DNA of 64,000 nt from Lysobacter sp. MMG2 (GTDB taxonomy: Bacteria; Pseudomonadota; Gammaproteobacteria; Xanthomonadales; Xanthomonadaceae). The stretch is taken from assembly GCF_016735495.2 (NCBI RefSeq), contig NZ_JAERQY020000001.1:682001-746000 (forward strand). Reading direction: 5' to 3'. The translations under genes were made by a program, and so were the position numbers. Of the stretch, positions 51,236-59,880 are shown one piece after another. Below the pieces are notes generated by a model that saw nothing but the letters and a program-made list of their open reading frames with translations, searched no databases and was not told the DNA's origin. Within the stretch, counting starts at the first letter, position 1. Each line of letters starts with the position of its first letter.

Positions 51236-52882
51236 GTGAAGTTGAGGCATGCATTGGGTGCGACGTGCGTCATCGTGTCGCTGGTCGGTTGCGGCGGCGG
51301 TGGTGGCGGCGGCGGAAATGACGGCGGCGCCAACAACGGCCAGCCCAGCCCGGGCGGCACGCCGCCCACGGGAACGCTAGCCAGCGTCGATATCGCGCTG
51401 ACGACGCCACCGATCCTGGAAACCTTGCCCCTCGGGTACATCAACACGGTGACGGTGGAAGGCACCTGGACCGGGCGCAACCTGGGCAACGGCGCCGTCT
51501 ACGTGAAAGTCACCGACGACGCCGGCGCCACCACATACAAGATGCCGGCACCGCAGGCCGCACCTGGCGGCACGTTCCAGATCCTGCTGGAAGTCCCGGC
51601 GTCCCACTCGGTCGTGGAGCGATCCGGCACACTCTCGTTCACCGCCTGCGGCGACGCGAACTGCGCCACGCCGTACACGGGCGTGGCGGGCAAGCTGGAC
51701 TACCGCGTGCTGTTCTCCGACATCGGCGAATGGGAGACGATGGGGCGCGACGGCACGCACCGCAGCTATGTTCCGATCACGATCGACCCGACGCGCATCG
51801 AGGAGGCCTGGGAATGGACGTTCCCGAAGGACGCCGCGGCACGCCAGGCCATGCTCACCCGACCGGCCACCATCGTCGGCACGGTATTCGTCACCGGCTT
51901 CAACTTGACCAACGACCGCAGCCAGTACGGCCACACCCTGTTTGCGCTGGACGAGGCGACCGGGAAGGTGAAGTGGTCCTTTCCGGTGGAGGGACATGCA
52001 CTTGCGCCCGGCGCGGCTCGCGGCCGCGTCGTGCAACCCGCACTCGACAGCAGCGCCATGCTCACCGTGCTTGATGCGGCGCTCGGAAAGAAGCGCTTCA
52101 CGCACGGACAGTCCACGGCGAACGCGTCCACGCTGGTGCCATCGTTTTACGACCGCAAGGCGTTCTTCATGGGCGGTGACACGGGCAACGAAATACGCAG
52201 CATCGACCTCCACACCGGCGCGCTCGACTGGTCGCGCCCGCGTATCGGGATGCAGACCACCACGCTGGCCGTGGACGGCGCCCATGTCTACTACCACACG
52301 GGCTCCGAGTTGGAGATCCTCGACCGTGGCTTCGGCTCCCGGTATGCCCTGATCACGGACCCCGCCTCGGATGGGGCGTTCGTTCCCGGCCCCACCGCTC
52401 CGATGCTGGGCTCGCAGGGCAATGTGATCGTCCGCTCCTGGCACGGCGCGACCCACACCGCCAAACTCACCAGCTTCGACATTGCAAGCCGGCAATGGGC
52501 GTGGTCGACGGTGGACTCGTACACGACCCCACTCGCCGTCGGCAAAGACATGGTGTACGCCTACCGCGAAGCGATCTCGATGCCCCTGGTGCATGCCATC
52601 GACGAGAGTACGGGCAACGTGATGTGGAATTGGATACCGCCCGCCCCGAGCCAGACCAATGTCGCCGGCAACCTCGTCGCGACCGACAACCTGCTGTTCG
52701 CGAGCACCTCTGGCGCCTACTCAGCCTGGACATGGGCCATCGACCTCAGCACGCGCCAGGTCGTGTGGCAGTATCCGGCCAGTGGCTATGTCGTCATCTC
52801 TGCCAACCGCATGATGTACCTGCTGGCAGACAAGCCAAACCTGCGAACGCCGGAAAAGATCGTGGCATTCCGCCTGCGCTGA
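51236..52882 (+). CDS. Gly-tethered lipoprotein with PQQ-type beta-propeller, copy 2
   Basis: GTG 51236 after AAGGGGGAACGG gives 548 residues, one fewer than copy 1. Lipobox VSLVGC (Cys19) is followed by eight glycines and a Gly/Pro/Asn linker. The middle beta domain has the paired cysteines (ACGDANCAT), then GEWETMGRDGTHRSYVP, matching copy 1 motif for motif, and propeller blades (GKVKWSFPVEG, TGALDWSRPR, TGNVMWNW). Clear tandem duplication with strong divergence. A stem-loop follows the stop. Probably surface-exposed or periplasmic; partner unknown. Confidence 0.82.
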   Translation: MKLRHALGATCVIVSLVGCGGGGGGGGNDGGANNGQPSPGGTPPTGTLASVDIALTTPPILETLPLGYINTVTVEGTWTGRNLGNGAVYVKVTDDAGATTYKMPAPQAAPGGTFQILLEVPASHSVVERSGTLSFTACGDANCATPYTGVAGKLDYRVLFSDIGEWETMGRDGTHRSYVPITIDPTRIEEAWEWTFPKDAAARQAMLTRPATIVGTVFVTGFNLTNDRSQYGHTLFALDEATGKVKWSFPVEGHALAPGAARGRVVQPALDSSAMLTVLDAALGKKRFTHGQSTANASTLVPSFYDRKAFFMGGDTGNEIRSIDLHTGALDWSRPRIGMQTTTLAVDGAHVYYHTGSELEILDRGFGSRYALITDPASDGAFVPGPTAPMLGSQGNVIVRSWHGATHTAKLTSFDIASRQWAWSTVDSYTTPLAVGKDMVYAYREAISMPLVHAIDESTGNVMWNWIPPAPSQTNVAGNLVATDNLLFASTSGAYSAWTWAIDLSTRQVVWQYPASGYVVISANRMMYLLADKPNLRTPEKIVAFRLR

Positions 52883-52890
52883 TATGCGTG

Positions 52891-52917
52891 GGGCGCTGCC
52901 CTTACGGGACAGCGCCC
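52891..52917. terminator. Stem-loop between convergent lipoprotein and hutG-like genes
   Basis: GGGCGCTG and its complement, extended by CCC/GGG with one bulged A, form a stable hairpin between the two convergent stops. The tail is only weakly T-rich (GTTGTT). Confidence 0.6.
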
Positions 52918-52922
52918 GTTGT

Positions 52923-53720
52923 TCAGGCCAGCGTCGCCGCCAGCAAGCGACGCAATAGGGCCTGCAGCACCGTCGCCTTGCCGGACTCGTAGGCGAACGT
53001 GTCCTCGTCCATGTAGTTGCGCTGGCTGATCTCCAACTGCACGGCCTCCACGCCACGCGCGGGCTGGCCGTAGTGGCGCGTGATGTAGCCGCCCTTGAAA
53101 CGGCCGTTGACGACGTGGTCGTAGTCGATCTGACCCGACAGCACGGCTTCGAGCCGCTGCTGCAGCGCCGGCGAGCAACTCGCGCCGCTCGACGTGCCCA
53201 GGTTGAGGTCCGGCAGCCGTCCTTCGAACAGGAACGGCAGGTCGCTGCCGCGGATCGAATGGCCTTCCCACAACACGACACGGCCGTGCTGCGCGCGGAT
53301 GCGTTCGATCTCGCCGGCCAGCGCATCGTGGTACGGGCGCCAGTAGCGCTCCACGCGCTGTGCGACCTCGGCTTCGTCCGGCGCCTGGCCGTCGAGATAA
53401 ACCGCTTCGCCCGTGAACTGCACCGCCGGGCACAGGCCGGTCGTGTTCTGGCCGGGGTACAGCGAGGTGTCGTCCGGCGGGCGGTTCAGATCGACCACGT
53501 AGCGCGAATGGCGCGGCACGATGACCGACGCGCCCAGCTCGCGCGCGAAATCGTACAGCACCGATACGTGCCAGTCCGTGTCCGGCGCGCGACGCGCCGA
53601 GGGCACCATGCGCGCTGCCAGTTCGTCGGGAATGTGGCTGCCGTCGTGCGGCAGGCTCACCAGCAGCGGCGCGGTGCCGCGATGCAGGGTGAAGATGTCG
53701 GAGTCGTGTGGAACGTTCAT
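52923..53720 (-). CDS. N-formylglutamate amidohydrolase family protein
   Basis: The 265-residue protein matches the HutG/FGase family: LLVSLPHDGSHIP at the start (metal-binding His), DTDWHVSVLYDFA, VDLNRPPDDTSLYP, the WEGHSIRG segment and the late EISQRNYMDE. N-formylglutamate deformylase releases formate and glutamate at the end of one histidine-degradation route. No other hut gene is nearby, so the true substrate is uncertain. It is the last gene of the DUF418-oxidase-gor-hutG unit, 36 bp after gor. Confidence 0.85.
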   Translation of the reverse strand: MNVPHDSDIFTLHRGTAPLLVSLPHDGSHIPDELAARMVPSARRAPDTDWHVSVLYDFARELGASVIVPRHSRYVVDLNRPPDDTSLYPGQNTTGLCPAVQFTGEAVYLDGQAPDEAEVAQRVERYWRPYHDALAGEIERIRAQHGRVVLWEGHSIRGSDLPFLFEGRLPDLNLGTSSGASCSPALQQRLEAVLSGQIDYDHVVNGRFKGGYITRHYGQPARGVEAVQLEISQRNYMDEDTFAYESGKATVLQALLRRLLAATLA

Positions 53721-53756
53721 CGTGTCGTGCTCGATTGCTGGCGTTGCGCGGCATGC

Positions 53757-55121
53757 TCAACGCATCAGCACCACTTCCTCGGCGCTGGTCGGGTGGATCG
53801 CGACGGTGTCGCGCAGATCGTCCAGGGTGATGCCGCGCCGCAGCGCGACGGCAAAGCCCTGCAGTATTTCGTCCGCCGCCTCGCCCAGCAGGTGGATGCC
53901 AACCACCCGGCGTTCGGCGTCCACGCACACCAGTTTGAACAGGCTGCGCTGCGGGATGTCGGCCAGCGCGGCGAGCATCGGCCGGAAGCCGGCGCGGAAG
54001 ACCTGCACCGCGTCGCCGTGCAGCGCGCGCGCCTCCATTTCGGTCAAGCCCACCTGCGCCAGCGGCGGATGCGAGAACACCACGGTCGGGATGTTTCGTG
54101 CGTCGAGCAGCGCGGTGGCACCGCCGTACAGGCGATCCATCAACCGGCGCGCGGCGGCGATGGCGACCGGCGTCAGCTGCGCATTCGAGGTGATGTCGCC
54201 GACGGCGTAGATGCCGTCGACATTGGTCGCGTGGCGCTCGTCCACCGCGACCTGGCCGCCCGCCTCGGTGACCACGCCGGCGCGTTCCAGCTGCAGCCGC
54301 TCGCTGTTGGGGCGGCGGCCGATGGCGAACAGCACGGCGTCGAACGCCTCGCTGAGCGAGCCGTCTTCGCAGCGCACGCGCGTGCGCGCACCGTCCTTCT
54401 CCAGCGCGGAGACCGAATGGCCGAAATGCAGGCGCAGGCCGGATTGCCGGTAATCCTCGGCGAGCTGCTCGGCCAGTTCCTGATCGAAGCCGGCCAGCAA
54501 CCGTTGTCCGCGCCCGAACAGTTCGACGCGACTGCCCAGCCCCTGCAGCAGACCGGCGAGCTCCACCGCGATGTAGCCCGCGCCGACCACCGCCACGCGC
54601 TCCGGCGCGGCGCGCCACTGGAAGAAATCGTCGGACACCGCGGCCAGGTCGGCGCCGGGGATCTCCGGTCGCTGCGGCCTTCCGCCGGTGGCGATGAGGA
54701 TGCGCTGGCCGCGCAGCAGCGTGCCGTTCTCGCATTCCACCGTGCGCGCGTCGACGAAGCGCCCGAAACTGGGGACCACCATGATCCCGGCCGCATCGAG
54801 ACGGCGTCGGTAACTGGCATGGATGCCGGCGATGTAACGCTCGCGGTGGACGATGAACTCCGGCCAGTCCAGCGTGCAGGCATCCGCCGGCCCGACGTCG
54901 AAGCCGAGCGTGTGCGCCAGGCGCAGGCGACCGGCGACTTCGGCCGCCAGCCACATCGCCTTCTTCGGCACGCAGCCGACATTGACGCAGGTGCCGCCGA
55001 GCAGGTGCGGCTCCAGCAGCGCGACACGCGCGCCGTGCTCGGCCGCGCGAAACGCGCCGGCCAGGCCACCGGAACCACCGCCGATGACGATCAGGTCGAA
55101 GCCGCTGGCGTGCGCGTTCAT
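53757..55121 (-). CDS. gor: Glutathione-disulfide reductase
   Basis: ATG 55121 overlaps the stop of the upstream oxidase gene (ATGA), giving 454 residues. FAD motif IGGGSGGLAG, redox pair GGTCVNVGCVPKK (Cys45, Cys50), NADPH motif GAGYIAVELAG, DITSNAQLTPVA and the C-terminal HPTSAEE with the catalytic His-Glu of the partner subunit are all present. The enzyme restores reduced glutathione using NADPH. It is cotranscribed with an FAD-linked amino-acid oxidase, an uncommon partner. Confidence 0.93.
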   Translation of the reverse strand: MNAHASGFDLIVIGGGSGGLAGAFRAAEHGARVALLEPHLLGGTCVNVGCVPKKAMWLAAEVAGRLRLAHTLGFDVGPADACTLDWPEFIVHRERYIAGIHASYRRRLDAAGIMVVPSFGRFVDARTVECENGTLLRGQRILIATGGRPQRPEIPGADLAAVSDDFFQWRAAPERVAVVGAGYIAVELAGLLQGLGSRVELFGRGQRLLAGFDQELAEQLAEDYRQSGLRLHFGHSVSALEKDGARTRVRCEDGSLSEAFDAVLFAIGRRPNSERLQLERAGVVTEAGGQVAVDERHATNVDGIYAVGDITSNAQLTPVAIAAARRLMDRLYGGATALLDARNIPTVVFSHPPLAQVGLTEMEARALHGDAVQVFRAGFRPMLAALADIPQRSLFKLVCVDAERRVVGIHLLGEAADEILQGFAVALRRGITLDDLRDTVAIHPTSAEEVVLMR

Positions 55122-56374
55122 TCCAGGCGCTCGAGTGCGTAGGGCGAAGGATCGATCGCCGGCGTGCGTCCGGCGATGAGGTCGGCGACCAGCTGGCCCG
55201 TCGCCGCGCTCATGCTCACGCCCATCATGCCGTGCCCGGTGGCAGCGATCACGCGCGGGTTGCCCGGCACGCGGCCGATGATGGGGACGTCGTCGCAGCT
55301 CATCGGCCTCCAGCCGAACCATTGTTCGTGCTTCTGCGCCCCATAGGGTTCGTGCAGGTATTCGGCGGCGCCGCGTTCGAGCGCGGCGAGCCGTCGCGGA
55401 TTGAGCGAATCGTCATAACCGCTGAATTCCATGGTGCTGCCCAGGCGGAACCCGCTGTCCCAGGCGGTCACGCAGACCTGGCGTTCGCGCAGCACCAGCG
55501 GCCGGCGCGGCACGCGTGAGGGGCTGGAGTACGTGATCGAGTAACCCTTGCCCGGCTGGATCGCGCCCTTCAGTGCCGGCGCGCCGATCGCATCGGCCAG
55601 CTTGGGCGACCATGCGCCCAGCGCCATGACCATCTCGCGCGCCATCACGTCGCCCTGCGCGGTCGATACGCGCACGCCCTCGCCTTCCTCGCGCACGCCG
55701 GTGAAGGCGCAATGCTCCACGACGGTACCGCCGCGTTCGCGCACCACGCGTGCGAGTTCGCCGACGTAGCGATCCGGACGCAGGACGGCGTCGCCGTCGA
55801 AGCGGATCGCGCCTGCGACACCGGGCTTGAGCGCGGGTTCCATGCGCTCGTAGGTGCCGCCATCGACCACGTCCACGCGCACGCCCAGTTCGCGCAGGAA
55901 ATCGATCTCTTCCTGGGCGTGCTGGAATTCGTGCTCATCGCGGAAGACGTAATCCTCGCCCGAGGGGGCGAACTCGCAGGCGAGGCGGTAGTCGCGAACC
56001 CAGTCGGCCAGGCGCTCGCGCGAATCGTTGAGGATGGCCGACTTCGCGCGTGCGCTGCTGCGCCAGTCGCGATCGTTGCACCGTCCCGCGAAGCGCAGCA
56101 ACCACGACCACAGCCGCGGATCGAACCGGGGGGCGACGTAAAGCGGTGCGTCAGGCGTGAGCATCCAGCGCAGCGCGCGCAGCACCACGCCCGGCGCGGC
56201 CAGCGGTGGCGCGTGGCTGGGCGTGATGGTGCCGCAGTTGCCGTGCGAACTTCCGCCGCCGACGCGGCCGGCGTCGATCACGCGGACACTGCGTCCGCTC
56301 TCCAGCAGAGCCAGGGCGCTGGCCAGACCGATCACGCCTGCGCCGACGATCACTACATCTTCGCGCTGTTCCAT
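55118..56374 (-). CDS. FAD-dependent D-amino-acid dehydrogenase-like oxidoreductase (DadA-type)
   Basis: The 418-residue protein opens with the FAD dinucleotide fold VIVGAGVIGLASAL and GGGSSHGNCGTITPSHA, typical of DadA. The DAO-family features are FDGDAVLRPDRYVGEL in the middle and GMMGVSMSAATGQLVADLI at the end. Homologues deaminate D-amino acids at the membrane or oxidise hydroxyproline-type substrates; no alanine racemase gene is adjacent, so the substrate is open. It lies 9 bp after the DUF418 gene and overlaps gor. Confidence 0.87.
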   Translation of the reverse strand: MEQREDVVIVGAGVIGLASALALLESGRSVRVIDAGRVGGGSSHGNCGTITPSHAPPLAAPGVVLRALRWMLTPDAPLYVAPRFDPRLWSWLLRFAGRCNDRDWRSSARAKSAILNDSRERLADWVRDYRLACEFAPSGEDYVFRDEHEFQHAQEEIDFLRELGVRVDVVDGGTYERMEPALKPGVAGAIRFDGDAVLRPDRYVGELARVVRERGGTVVEHCAFTGVREEGEGVRVSTAQGDVMAREMVMALGAWSPKLADAIGAPALKGAIQPGKGYSITYSSPSRVPRRPLVLRERQVCVTAWDSGFRLGSTMEFSGYDDSLNPRRLAALERGAAEYLHEPYGAQKHEQWFGWRPMSCDDVPIIGRVPGNPRVIAATGHGMMGVSMSAATGQLVADLIAGRTPAIDPSPYALERLE

Positions 56375-56383
56375 GAGGCGAGT

Positions 56384-57652
56384 TTAGAGGCTGAGGGCGG
56401 CCGCGGGCCGCATCGGTGGAAATCGCCCATAGGTGCAAGCCCGCCACAGCCATTCCACGGGCCCGAAGCGGAAGCGCGCCAGCCACCAGCGACTGGCCAG
56501 TACCTGCAATGCGAACACGACCACCACCCCGAGCAACTGCCAGCGGCGCGGCACCTGTTCCCACAGGCCCAGACCGTAGCCGTAGAACACCAGCGTGCCG
56601 ATCACGGACTGCAACAGATAGTTCGTCAGCGCCATGCGGCCGGCCGGTGCCACCACGCCGAGGAGGCGAGCGCCGGTGGCGGTGGCCAGCGCGCGGATCG
56701 TCCATGCCAGGTAGCCCAGGCTCATCAGCGGCGAGGCGAGCAGCATCAGCGACGCCGCGATCATCGAGCGGGCGCCATCGCCTTCCCAGTCGAACGTCAC
56801 GGTGATCGACGCGCTCACCAGCGCCATCGCCACGCCCGCGGGGAACGCGACCCAGCGCAGGCCGCGATGCAGCCGCGCATGCGCAGCGGGGCTGGCGATC
56901 GCGCCGCTGCGCAGCAGCCATGCGCCAAGCAGGAACATGCCGACCGCGAAGGCCTGGAACACCAGCGTCTCGTCCAGGTTGTGAAGCAAGTACCGCGCGC
57001 GCATCTGGGTCGCGTCCCACCACGAGCCGGCCGAGTACGCGGCGATCTCGGCGGCGCGCCATGCCTGTTCGTTGGCCAGACGCGCGGCCTGGCCCGGCTC
57101 GTCGCCCGGCGACGCAGCCGGCCCCAGCCCATGCATCAGTCCGCCCATCAGCAGCAGCGACAGCGCCGGCAGTCCGTACAACGCCGCCCCCCAGCGCCCC
57201 TGGCGTTCGGGTTCGGCGTCGCGGAACCAGAGCAGGGCGAACGCGCCGATGGCGTAGCTCACCAGGATGTCGCCGGCCCAGATCAGCAGCGCGTGCACCA
57301 GTCCGATCACCATCAGTCCGATCGACCTGCGCAGGTACAGCGGGCGGAAATTGCGACCGGCCGTGCGCGCACGTTCGTCCATCAGCGCGAAGCCCATGCC
57401 GAACAGCAGCGCGAACAGCACCCAGAACTTGCCCTGCACGAACACATAGACCAGCCACGACAGCGCGTGGTCGAGCGGCGCCTGCGCGGGATCGATGCCC
57501 GCGCCCATGTCGGGCAGCGGGCGGCTGAAGTACTCCACGTTCATCAGGCCGATGCCGAGCAGCGCCAGCCCGCGCAGCACGTCCAGCGACCGCAACCGAT
57601 CCGGCGCCGGCGTCGGCGCGACCGCTGCATCCCGCGAATGCGTCATTCCCAT
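56384..57652 (-). CDS. DUF418-domain membrane protein
   Basis: The 422-residue protein begins DRLRSLDVLRGLALLGIGLMN, the usual opening of DUF418/acyltransferase-3-like membrane proteins. It has about ten hydrophobic segments. The C-terminal DUF418 portion includes GRMALTNYLLQSVIGTLVFYGYGLGL and GPVEWLWRACTYG. Function is not known; relatives are suspected of transporting or modifying small molecules. It is the first gene of the four-gene unit ending in the hutG-like gene. Confidence 0.87.
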   Translation of the reverse strand: MGMTHSRDAAVAPTPAPDRLRSLDVLRGLALLGIGLMNVEYFSRPLPDMGAGIDPAQAPLDHALSWLVYVFVQGKFWVLFALLFGMGFALMDERARTAGRNFRPLYLRRSIGLMVIGLVHALLIWAGDILVSYAIGAFALLWFRDAEPERQGRWGAALYGLPALSLLLMGGLMHGLGPAASPGDEPGQAARLANEQAWRAAEIAAYSAGSWWDATQMRARYLLHNLDETLVFQAFAVGMFLLGAWLLRSGAIASPAAHARLHRGLRWVAFPAGVAMALVSASITVTFDWEGDGARSMIAASLMLLASPLMSLGYLAWTIRALATATGARLLGVVAPAGRMALTNYLLQSVIGTLVFYGYGLGLWEQVPRRWQLLGVVVVFALQVLASRWWLARFRFGPVEWLWRACTYGRFPPMRPAAALSL

Positions 57653-57818
57653 CCCGCTCTCACCCGCATGCCGTCCCCCGTCGCTTTGCGATTAGAGCAT
57701 GCGGCTTTCGCTGGATCCTGCGTCGAATCTCCGCTGGGCATTGGGAACTGCACGCGGCGTCGTGTCGGAATCCACCGCGTCGCAGAGCGCCGCCACGGAT
57801 CATGCCGCCGCAAACGCA

Positions 57819-57842
57819 GACGGCCCGCTTGCGCGGGCCGTC
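57819..57842 (-). terminator. Hairpin terminator after slyD
   Basis: A perfect 10-bp stem (GACGGCCCGC) closes a TTGC loop 22 bp past the slyD stop. The minus-strand tail (TGCGTTTGC) is only weakly T-rich. Confidence 0.65.
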
Positions 57843-57864
57843 GGGTGTCGCGGTGAGCGAAGGC

Positions 57865-58344
57865 TCAGTGCTGGTGGCCGCCTTCGCCGTGCACGTGGCC
57901 GTGCTCGATCTCTTCCGCCGAGGCTTCGCGCACGTCGGTGATCTCGATGGCGAAGTGCAGGTCCTTGCCGGCCATCGGGTGGTTGAGGTCGACGTCGACC
58001 ACGCTCATGCCGACCTTCTGGATGGTGACGGCGCGCGGACCGAAATTGGTCGGCAGCACGGCCTGCATGCCCGGCTCCAGGCGGGCGCCCTTGAAGTGCT
58101 TCTTCGGCACGCGCTGGGTCAGGCCCTCGCGGCGCTCGCCGTAGGCTTCGGCGGCGACCACGTCGACTTCGAACTTCTCACCGGCCTCGCGACCTTCCAT
58201 CGCCTTCTCCAGGCCCGGAATGATGTTGCCGTGGCCGATCAGGATCGCCAGCGGCTCGCGGCCCTCGGAGGTTTCCAGCGGCTCCTGGCCGACTTCGGAA
58301 ACGGTGTAGTGGAAGAGGACGACGCGGTCTTTCTCGATCTTCAT
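57865..58344 (-). CDS. slyD: FKBP-type peptidyl-prolyl isomerase SlyD
   Basis: ATG 58344 gives 159 residues. The FKBP domain carries VVLFHYTVSEVGQEPLE and the IIPGLEKAMEGREAGE loop. An inserted IF (insert-in-flap) domain follows (VPKKHFKG, LNHPMAGKDLHFAIEI), then a metal-binding tail rich in histidine (HGHVHGEGGHQH). SlyD folds proteins and helps deliver nickel. It is divergent from the first NlpC/P60 gene. Confidence 0.92.
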   Translation of the reverse strand: MKIEKDRVVLFHYTVSEVGQEPLETSEGREPLAILIGHGNIIPGLEKAMEGREAGEKFEVDVVAAEAYGERREGLTQRVPKKHFKGARLEPGMQAVLPTNFGPRAVTIQKVGMSVVDVDLNHPMAGKDLHFAIEITDVREASAEEIEHGHVHGEGGHQH

Positions 58345-58435
58345 GGAATGGAACTCGGCTGTTGGCCGCGACGGCGGCGGCACGGGTGCGGCGGCAGGCT
58401 TGCCGTCGACGACATGAACGGCCAAAGTACCGGCC

Positions 58436-58993
58436 GTGACGAAAGCTCGGCATTATCCCGGCAAGCTCTTTCCCGCGCCAGCACGCGGCGTCTCCTTCTT
58501 TCTATTGGCCCTGGTCGTGGCCGCTCTGGCCGGATGCGGCGGCGGGCGCGAGACCGTGCGCCGCGCCCCACCGCCGGCGCAGCGCGCCTGGCCGGTCGTG
58601 GCGCCGGAAAATCCGGCCGCGGCCAATGCGGTCCTGATGCGGGCGATCAGCCTGGTCGGCACGCCCTACCGGTACGGCGGCAACACGCCCGAGAGCGGCT
58701 TCGACTGCAGCGGGCTGGTCAACTACGTCTACCGCGACACGCTGGCGCTGAGCCTGCCGCGGACCTCGCGCGACCTGGCGGCCTTCCAGGGCCCCAAAAT
58801 CGTGCCCGACCGCCTCGCCGCGGGTGACCTGGTCTTCTTCGGCCAGAGCGGCAACGTCAGCCATGTGGGCATCTACGTCGGCGAAGGTCGCTTCGTCCAC
58901 GCCCCCAGCACCGGCGGTACGGTCCGCCTGGACCACCTGGACGGCAGCTACTGGCGCGACCACTACACGGGCGCCAAACGGGTCCTGCGCTGA
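58436..58993 (+). CDS. NlpC/P60-family cell-wall hydrolase, lipoprotein
   Basis: The start at 58436 gives 185 residues with lipobox VAALAGC. The catalytic domain follows a Pro/Ala linker: GTPYRYGGNTPESGFDCSGLV (Cys nucleophile in FDCSGL), VSHVGIYVG (His) and the later FVHAPSTGG. Such enzymes cut gamma-D-glutamyl-diamino acid bonds in peptidoglycan stem peptides. A related, signal-peptide-bearing gene follows 128 bp downstream on the same strand, so the pair is a tandem of paralogues with different anchoring. Confidence 0.9.
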   Translation: MTKARHYPGKLFPAPARGVSFFLLALVVAALAGCGGGRETVRRAPPPAQRAWPVVAPENPAAANAVLMRAISLVGTPYRYGGNTPESGFDCSGLVNYVYRDTLALSLPRTSRDLAAFQGPKIVPDRLAAGDLVFFGQSGNVSHVGIYVGEGRFVHAPSTGGTVRLDHLDGSYWRDHYTGAKRVLR

Positions 58994-59121
58994 GGCTTCC
59001 CGGTGATCGGCCAGTGAAGCCGCTGGCACGATTTGTGACCTGGCGCGAATTCACGTAACGAAAAATTTACGAAATACGAACGACATTCGTCGCTTAGACA
59101 GGCATCATCCCCGGCGACTCG

Positions 59122-59820
59122 ATGTGTGATGACTGCGTGATGCCCCATTCGACCCCAGGCGCCAACCTCGCCCCGACCAGCCGCAACCGGCATTCCGCCC
59201 GGTTCGCGCTCGCTGCGGCACTGGCCCTGCTGGCCGCTCCGGCTATCGCGCAACAGATGCCGTCCTCGTCCCTGGCCGGCGATTCCGCCGACGGCCCGGC
59301 ACCCGTCGCTCATACCGCGCTGCCGGAATCGATGAACCTGTCCGATCGCGCCCTGCTCCTGGCGACGGACCTGAACCGCCTGCTGGCGCCCACCGCCTCG
59401 GCGAACGATCCGGTGGCGCAGCTGCCGGCCGAGAAGCAGAGCAAGATCAAGACCGTCCTGACGCGCGCCATGGCGCTGCTGGGCACGCCCTACCGCTGGG
59501 GCGGCAGCGACCCCGACAAGGGTTTCGACTGCAGCGGCCTGGTCGGCTACGTGTTCCGCAACGCCCTGGGCATCGAACTGCCGCGCGTTTCGCGCGAGAT
59601 GGCCAAGAGCGGCGAGCTGATCGCCGATCGCGCCAAGCTCAACGAGGGCGACCTGGTGTTCTTCGGCCGCCGCGGCCGGGTGGACCACGTCGGCATCTAC
59701 GTCGGCGAAGGCCGCTTCGTCCATGCCCCCAGCCGTGGCAAGGACGTCCAGGTCTCCAGCCTGGAAACCGGCTACTGGAGCCAGAAGTTCATGGAAGCGC
59801 GCCGGATCGAAGGCATCTGA
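59122..59820 (+). CDS. NlpC/P60-family cell-wall hydrolase, secreted
   Basis: The 232-residue frame has a signal peptide ([17 protein letters not shown]) and no lipobox. ATG 59140 is an alternative start. A roughly 75-residue spacer precedes the NlpC/P60 domain: GTPYRWGGSDPDKGFDCSGLV, VDHVGIYVG and FVHAPSRGKDV. The catalytic segments match the upstream paralogue closely. Predicted role: endopeptidase trimming of peptidoglycan in the periplasm or outside the cell. It is preceded by an AT-rich leader and followed by a strong terminator. Confidence 0.9.
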   Translation: MCDDCVMPHSTPGANLAPTSRNRHSARFALAAALALLAAPAIAQQMPSSSLAGDSADGPAPVAHTALPESMNLSDRALLLATDLNRLLAPTASANDPVAQLPAEKQSKIKTVLTRAMALLGTPYRWGGSDPDKGFDCSGLVGYVFRNALGIELPRVSREMAKSGELIADRAKLNEGDLVFFGRRGRVDHVGIYVGEGRFVHAPSRGKDVQVSSLETGYWSQKFMEARRIEGI

Positions 59821-59843
59821 CGCTTCCCGCTACCGAATTCACG

Positions 59844-59869
59844 AAGGCCGCCCCTGGGGCGGCCTTTTT
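59844..59869 (+). terminator. Rho-independent terminator after the second NlpC/P60 gene
   Basis: Stem AAGGCCGCC with a 5-base loop and its complement is followed by TTTTTC. It lies 24 bp after the stop and faces the convergent thioesterase gene. Confidence 0.85.
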
Positions 59870-59880
59870 CTTGGGCCGTA

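Noticed and set aside
47228-51250. 1340-codon open frame on the minus strand across parE and the first lipoprotein gene
   Set aside because: Antisense to clear genes. In very GC-rich DNA the complementary frame of a real gene is often open; the peptide is His/Arg/Ala-rich with no motif.
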